Positions 13,511-16,579 of a stretch of 16,579 bases of DNA are shown one piece after another (positions within the stretch are counted from its first letter, which is position 1; each line of letters begins with the position of its first letter). The stretch covers positions 1-16,579 of the forward strand of contig NZ_JBEZFP010000184.1 in the NCBI RefSeq assembly GCF_040649515.1, read 5' to 3'. Under the pieces are notes generated by a model. That model saw only the letters and a list, made by a program, of their open reading frames with translations, did no database searches and had not been told where the DNA came from. This DNA comes from Yinghuangia elevatio. Lineage in GTDB: Bacteria > Actinomycetota > Actinomycetes > Streptomycetales > Streptomycetaceae. The position numbers and the translations under genes are program-made.

Positions 13511-13525
13511 GGCGCGCAGCGCGCC
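13511..13525 (+). terminator. Short GC-rich hairpin after the cyclotransferase gene
   Basis: GGCGCGC and GCGCGCC flank a single A; with a realistic loop the stem is five to six pairs. It lies just after the stop codon, with no T run. Confidence 0.35.
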
Positions 13526-13672
13526 GCCCCGCCTCCCGGCACGTCCCGGCCCCCGTCGGCTCCGCACGTCGGCCCCGCGCGGCAGCCGGACGCCACCCGG
13601 GCATCATCACCGCGCTTTGCGCCCGTGTCCGCGGGCGTGTCCCTACGCGTGTCGAGCGGTTCTCGGCATCGA

Positions 13673-13736
13673 TTGCGACACGATCTCTACGCGCATAGAC
13701 CCCAAGCGCGACGATCGCCCCACCACCATTTACGCT
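13673..13736 (+). promoter_or_regulatory. Two candidate promoters for the purine nucleoside phosphorylase gene
   Basis: TTGCGA (13673-13678) and TAGACC (13696-13701) are separated by exactly 17 bp, the best housekeeping-type promoter in the window; it would give a leader of about 35 nt. A second box, TACGCT (13731-13736), is six nt before the GTG start and would give a leaderless transcript. No clear ribosome-binding site precedes the GTG. Confidence 0.5.
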
Positions 13737-13742
13737 CACGGT

Positions 13743-14552
13743 GTGAACGCTTCCGTCAGCAATGACCCGACCGCCGCGGCCAGCGCGGCAGCCCAGCGGC
13801 TCCAGGAGATCACCGGAGCGGCGACCCACGACATCGCGCTGGTCATGGGCTCCGGCTGGGTGCCCGCCGCCGACATGCTGGGCACTCCGGACCACGAGTT
13901 CGCGGTCACCGACCTGCCCGGCTTCCCCCCGCCGGCGGTCGAGGGACACGCCGGCAAGATCCGCTCGATCACCGTGGGCAACCGCCGCGCACTGGTGTTC
14001 CTCGGCCGCACCCACCTGTACGAGGGCCGCGGCGTCGCCGCCGTCGTGCACGGCGTCCGCACCGCCGTCGCGGCGGGCTGCAAGACCGTCGTCCTCACCA
14101 ACGGCTGCGGCGGGCTGCGCCCGTCCTTCGCGCCCGGGCAGCCGGTGCTGATCTCGGACCACATCAACCTGACCGCGACGTCCCCCATCGTCGGCGCCAA
14201 CTTCGTCGACCTGACGGACCTGTACTCGCCGCGCCTGCGCGACCTGTGCCGCGAGGTGGAGCCGAGCCTCGAAGAGGGCGTGTACGTCCAATTCCCCGGC
14301 CCCCACTACGAGACCCCCGCCGAGATCGGCATGGTCCGGGCCATCGGCGGGCACCTGGTGGGCATGTCCACCACGCTCGAGGCGATCGCCGCCCGCGAGG
14401 CCGGTGCCGAGGTGCTCGGCATCTCGCTGGTGACCAACCTCGCCGCGGGCATGACGGGCGAACCGCTCAACCACGAAGAGGTCTTGGAGGCCGGACGCGC
14501 GTCGGCGGTGCGCATGGGCCACCTCCTCGCCGAGGTGCTCCCCCGGATCTGA
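13743..14552 (+). CDS. deoD: Purine nucleoside phosphorylase (trimeric PNP family)
   Basis: A 269-residue enzyme of the low-molecular-mass PNP/MTAP family, which splits purine (deoxy)nucleosides with phosphate to base and (deoxy)ribose-1-phosphate in the cytoplasm. Visible motifs: MGSGWV (35-40, phosphate loop), EGHAGKI (67-73), GRTHLYEGRG (88-97), TNGCGGL (119-125), GPHYETPAEI (186-195), GMSTTLEAIAAR (207-218) and SLVTNLAAG (228-236) with the base-contacting Asn232. Length is standard. The start is GTG 13743, the only sensible one. The symbol follows actinobacterial usage; E. coli DeoD is a different, hexameric enzyme. It is followed after 279 bp by the phosphosugar mutase, the conserved deoD-pmmB pairing of actinobacteria, which points to pentose-phosphate recovery from nucleosides. 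Confidence 0.92.
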   Translation: MNASVSNDPTAAASAAAQRLQEITGAATHDIALVMGSGWVPAADMLGTPDHEFAVTDLPGFPPPAVEGHAGKIRSITVGNRRALVFLGRTHLYEGRGVAAVVHGVRTAVAAGCKTVVLTNGCGGLRPSFAPGQPVLISDHINLTATSPIVGANFVDLTDLYSPRLRDLCREVEPSLEEGVYVQFPGPHYETPAEIGMVRAIGGHLVGMSTTLEAIAAREAGAEVLGISLVTNLAAGMTGEPLNHEEVLEAGRASAVRMGHLLAEVLPRI

Positions 14553-14637
14553 CGGCCGATCCGCCGCTGTCGCGGTACGTACGCCCCGAGTCGCAGGCGA
14601 GGGCGTGCCCGCGGTGCCGGTGCCCCGGCCGCACTCC

Positions 14638-14652
14638 GGCCGCGCTGCGGCC
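14638..14652 (+). terminator. Weak hairpin after the PNP gene
   Basis: GGCCGC and GCGGCC pair around GCT, 85 bp past the PNP stop codon. It is short, lacks a T run, and may equally be chance in GC-rich DNA. Confidence 0.2.
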
Positions 14653-14749
14653 CGGGCATCTCGCCGCTCCCCCGGGGACGCGGAGCACGTGGTGCCCGGG
14701 TCGGCCGCGACACGGCACGCCGTCGGCCCGCGCCTGGTGCGATCGAGGT

Positions 14750-14780
14750 CTTCCGGTCGGCACTCTGGTACGACCGGAAG
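14750..14780. promoter_or_regulatory. Perfect 10-bp inverted repeat upstream of the mutase gene
   Basis: CTTCCGGTCG (14750-14759) and CGACCGGAAG (14771-14780) flank 11 bases. The site ends 51 bp before the TTG start, inside the probable promoter or leader. It could be an operator or an RNA stem-loop; the 21-bp centre-to-centre spacing of the arms, two helical turns, favours a protein dimer. Confidence 0.5.
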
Positions 14781-14790
14781 CCCGACCGCT

Positions 14791-14820
14791 TCCGCTCGTT
14801 TCCACTCGTTCCCGCTCGTG
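14791..14820. repeat. 10-bp tandem triplicate before the mutase ribosome-binding site
   Basis: TCCGCTCGTT, TCCACTCGTT and CCCGCTCGTG are three exact-register 10-bp units ending directly against the AGGAG ribosome-binding site at 14821-14825. Confidence 0.6.
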
Positions 14821-14831
14821 AGGAGACCGCT

Positions 14832-16529
14832 TTGAGTGACGTCGTCGAGACCGCCCGCGCGTGGCTGGCCGAGGACCCCGACCCGGACACCCGCGCCGAA
14901 CTGCGGGCACTACTCGACGCCGACGACCGCGCCGCGCTGGAGGACCGGTTCGCCGGACTCCTGCAGTTCGGCACCGCCGGGCTGCGCGGCGAGCTGGGCG
15001 CCGGGCCGAACCGGATGAACCGCGCGGTGGTGATCCGCGCGGCGGCCGGGCTCGCGGCGTACCTCGACAGAACCTCCGCGGCGGCTTCCGAGGGCGGCGG
15101 CGGGACGGCTTCCGCGAACCCCCGGACCGTGGTGATCGGCTTCGACGCCCGCCACAAGTCGGACGTGTTCGCCCGCGACACGGCCGCCGTGATGGAGGCG
15201 GCCGGCCTGCACGCGCTGCTGCTCCCCAGGCCGCTGCCCACTCCGGTACTGGCATTCGCGATCCGCCATCTGGGCTGTCTCGCGGGCGTCATGGTCACCG
15301 CCAGCCACAACCCGCCGCGCGACAACGGCTACAAGGTGTACCTCGGCGACGGCTCGCAGATCGTGCCGCCCGCCGACGCGGACATCGCGGCGGCCATCGA
15401 CGCGGTCGGCGCGCTCGCCGACGTACCGATGGCGGACGGCGGGTGGGAGGTGCTCGGCGAGGCGCTGCTCGACGCGTACCTCGACCGCGCGGTGACCGTG
15501 GTGCGCCCGGACGGGCCGCGCGACGTGCGCATCGTGCACACCGCCATGCACGGCGTGGGCGGTGCCGTGATGCTGAGCGCGTTCGAGCGCGCGGGCTTCC
15601 CGGCCGCCACCGTGGTGGCCGCGCAGGCCGAGCCGGACCCGGACTTCCCGACCGTCGCCTTCCCGAACCCCGAGGAACCCGGCGCGATGGACCTGGCGTT
15701 CGAGACCGCCGCGGCGGCGGACGCCGACCTGGTCATCGCCAACGACCCGGACGCGGACCGCTGCGCGGTGGCGGTCCCGGACCCGGCGGCGGAGGGCGGC
15801 TGGCGCATGCTGCGCGGCGACGAGGTCGGCGCGCTGCTCGGCGTCGAACTCGCGCGTCGGGCCGCCCAAGCGCCGGGCACCGGCGTGCTCGCGACGACGA
15901 TCGTGTCGTCGTCGCTGCTCGGCCCGGTCGCCGCGAAGCACGGGCTGCAGTACGTCGAGACGCTGACCGGTTTCAAGTGGCTCGCGCGCGTCCCCGGACT
16001 GACGTTCGGGTTCGAGGAGGCGTTGGGCTACTGCGTCGACCCGGAAGGCGTACGCGACAAGGACGGCGTGACCGCCGCGCTCGCCGTCGCCGAACTGGCC
16101 GCCGCCGCCAAGCGCGACGGCCGCACGCTCCTCGACCTGCTGGACGGCATCGCGGTCGAGTACGGCCTGCACGCCACCGACCAGTACTCCGTCCGGGTGG
16201 AACGCCTCGACCTGATCGCGGAGGGCATGGCCCGGCTGCGCGCCACCCCGCCGACGTCGCTCGGCGGCCTGGCGGTCTCGCAGGTGGACGACCTCGCCGC
16301 GGGCTCGGCGGACCTGCCGCCCACCGACGGCCTTCGCTACACCCTCGCGGGCGCCGACGACGTGGCGTCGGCGCGCATCGTGGTCCGGCCCAGCGGCACC
16401 GAGCCCAAGCTCAAGAGCTATCTCCAGGTCGTCGTCCCGGTGCACAGCCAGGTCTCCGAGGCCCGCACGGTCGCCGCGGCGACTCTGGCCGCCCTCAAGC
16501 GGGACCTGGCGGCGGCCCTCGGGATGTGA
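14832..16529 (+). CDS. pmmB: Phosphohexomutase-family enzyme (phosphomannomutase/phosphopentomutase type)
   Basis: A 565-residue alpha-D-phosphohexomutase superfamily enzyme that moves phosphate within a sugar via a phosphoserine. Motifs: LQFGTAGLRGELGAGPNRMN (about 44-63, substrate entry loop), VTASHNP with the phospho-Ser at residue 158, Mg2+-binding DPDADR (305-310), sugar-specificity loop GFEEALG (393-399) and the phosphate-binding RPSGTEPK (519-526). The length and FGTAGLRG start place it in the long PgcA/PGM2-like branch, which includes phosphoglucomutases and phosphopentomutases; with PNP next door, ribose-1-phosphate to ribose-5-phosphate is plausible although annotations usually say phosphomannomutase. 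The start is TTG 14832 with AGGAG six nt upstream. An insertion rich in Gly/Ser/Ala lies at about residues 81-96 between strands. Confidence 0.9.
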   Translation: MSDVVETARAWLAEDPDPDTRAELRALLDADDRAALEDRFAGLLQFGTAGLRGELGAGPNRMNRAVVIRAAAGLAAYLDRTSAAASEGGGGTASANPRTVVIGFDARHKSDVFARDTAAVMEAAGLHALLLPRPLPTPVLAFAIRHLGCLAGVMVTASHNPPRDNGYKVYLGDGSQIVPPADADIAAAIDAVGALADVPMADGGWEVLGEALLDAYLDRAVTVVRPDGPRDVRIVHTAMHGVGGAVMLSAFERAGFPAATVVAAQAEPDPDFPTVAFPNPEEPGAMDLAFETAAAADADLVIANDPDADRCAVAVPDPAAEGGWRMLRGDEVGALLGVELARRAAQAPGTGVLATTIVSSSLLGPVAAKHGLQYVETLTGFKWLARVPGLTFGFEEALGYCVDPEGVRDKDGVTAALAVAELAAAAKRDGRTLLDLLDGIAVEYGLHATDQYSVRVERLDLIAEGMARLRATPPTSLGGLAVSQVDDLAAGSADLPPTDGLRYTLAGADDVASARIVVRPSGTEPKLKSYLQVVVPVHSQVSEARTVAAATLAALKRDLAAALGM

Positions 16530-16563
16530 CCCGCGCATACCGGTGAATCCCCGGGGTGGCGGG

Positions 16564-16579
16564 CGGTGTTCGAACACCG
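16564..16579. promoter_or_regulatory. Perfect 16-bp palindrome at the window edge
   Basis: CGGTGTTCGAACACCG equals its own reverse complement and lies 35 bp past the mutase stop codon. The arms may extend beyond the window on the right. With no spacer it is more like a protein-binding site than a terminator. Confidence 0.4.

Noticed and set aside
14605..14835. 76-codon frame between PNP and the mutase
   Set aside because: No ribosome-binding site, low-information composition, and it runs into the mutase start.
14910..16577. 555-codon minus-strand frame opposite the mutase
   Set aside because: Antisense shadow; the plus frame has all five mutase motifs.
16564..16579. LexA (SOS) box
   Set aside because: Actinobacterial LexA sites read GAAC-N4-GTTC; here the half-sites are inverted (GTTC-GAAC) with no spacer.
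1..16579. tRNA, rRNA, CRISPR array, insertion sequence or prophage
   Set aside because: No cloverleaf, repeat-spacer pattern, transposase, integrase or terminal repeats were recognised on reading both strands.

Overview
The window is high-GC actinomycete chromosome, most like Streptomyces or a close relative (Kitasatospora, Yinghuangia or Embleya type). Codon third positions are almost all G or C. Several genes start with GTG or TTG, and many appear to be leaderless. The gene order accE - small membrane protein - maf - (insert) - accA2 - deoR - NAD(P)H-quinone dehydrogenase - gamma-glutamylcyclotransferase-like - purine nucleoside phosphorylase - phosphohexomutase matches, from memory, the SCO4926 to SCO4916 neighbourhood of S. 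coelicolor. This is therefore mostly core chromosome with some lineage-specific genes inserted.

Layout. Positions 62-1437 (+) hold the acyl-CoA carboxylase epsilon subunit, an overlooked 43-residue membrane peptide resembling MmpB, and a Maf nucleotide pyrophosphatase closed by a strong terminator. Positions 1601-7143 are the less conserved insert: a divergent LysR-type regulator (+), a 4-helix membrane protein (-), a roughly 14-helix membrane protein with a disordered Pro/Gly/Tyr tail (-), a divergently transcribed YVTN beta-propeller lipoprotein (+) and an 83-residue protein of unknown function (-). The last two share a 16-bp bidirectional terminator hairpin. Positions 7496-9265 (+) hold the biotinylated alpha subunit of acyl-CoA carboxylase, followed by another strong hairpin and then a small HAD-fold protein (9423-9974, +). 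Positions 10312-13007 (-) hold a DeoR-family regulator and an LpdA-type flavoprotein. Positions 13055-16529 (+) hold a gamma-glutamylcyclotransferase-like protein, purine nucleoside phosphorylase and a phosphohexomutase-family enzyme.

How the genes work together. AccE and AccA2 are parts of one carboxylase; its beta subunit gene (pccB) probably lies just left of the window. The complex makes malonyl-CoA and methylmalonyl-CoA for fatty acids and polyketides. PNP releases (deoxy)ribose-1-phosphate from purine nucleosides, and the mutase next door may interconvert the pentose phosphates. The nearby DeoR-type regulator, whose C-terminal domain is of the sugar-phosphate-sensing type, is a candidate controller, but this is inference. 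Maf and the quinone reductase are housekeeping functions.

No tRNA, rRNA, insertion sequence, prophage or CRISPR array is visible. The most interesting unexplained signals are in non-coding DNA: a perfect palindrome upstream of the small membrane gene, interlocking inverted repeats upstream of deoR, an inverted repeat plus a 10-bp triplicate directly upstream of the mutase, short in-register tandem repeats (14, 15, 14 and 10 bp) in several gene leaders, and a recurring TANNNT box placed 6 or 8 nt before start codons.
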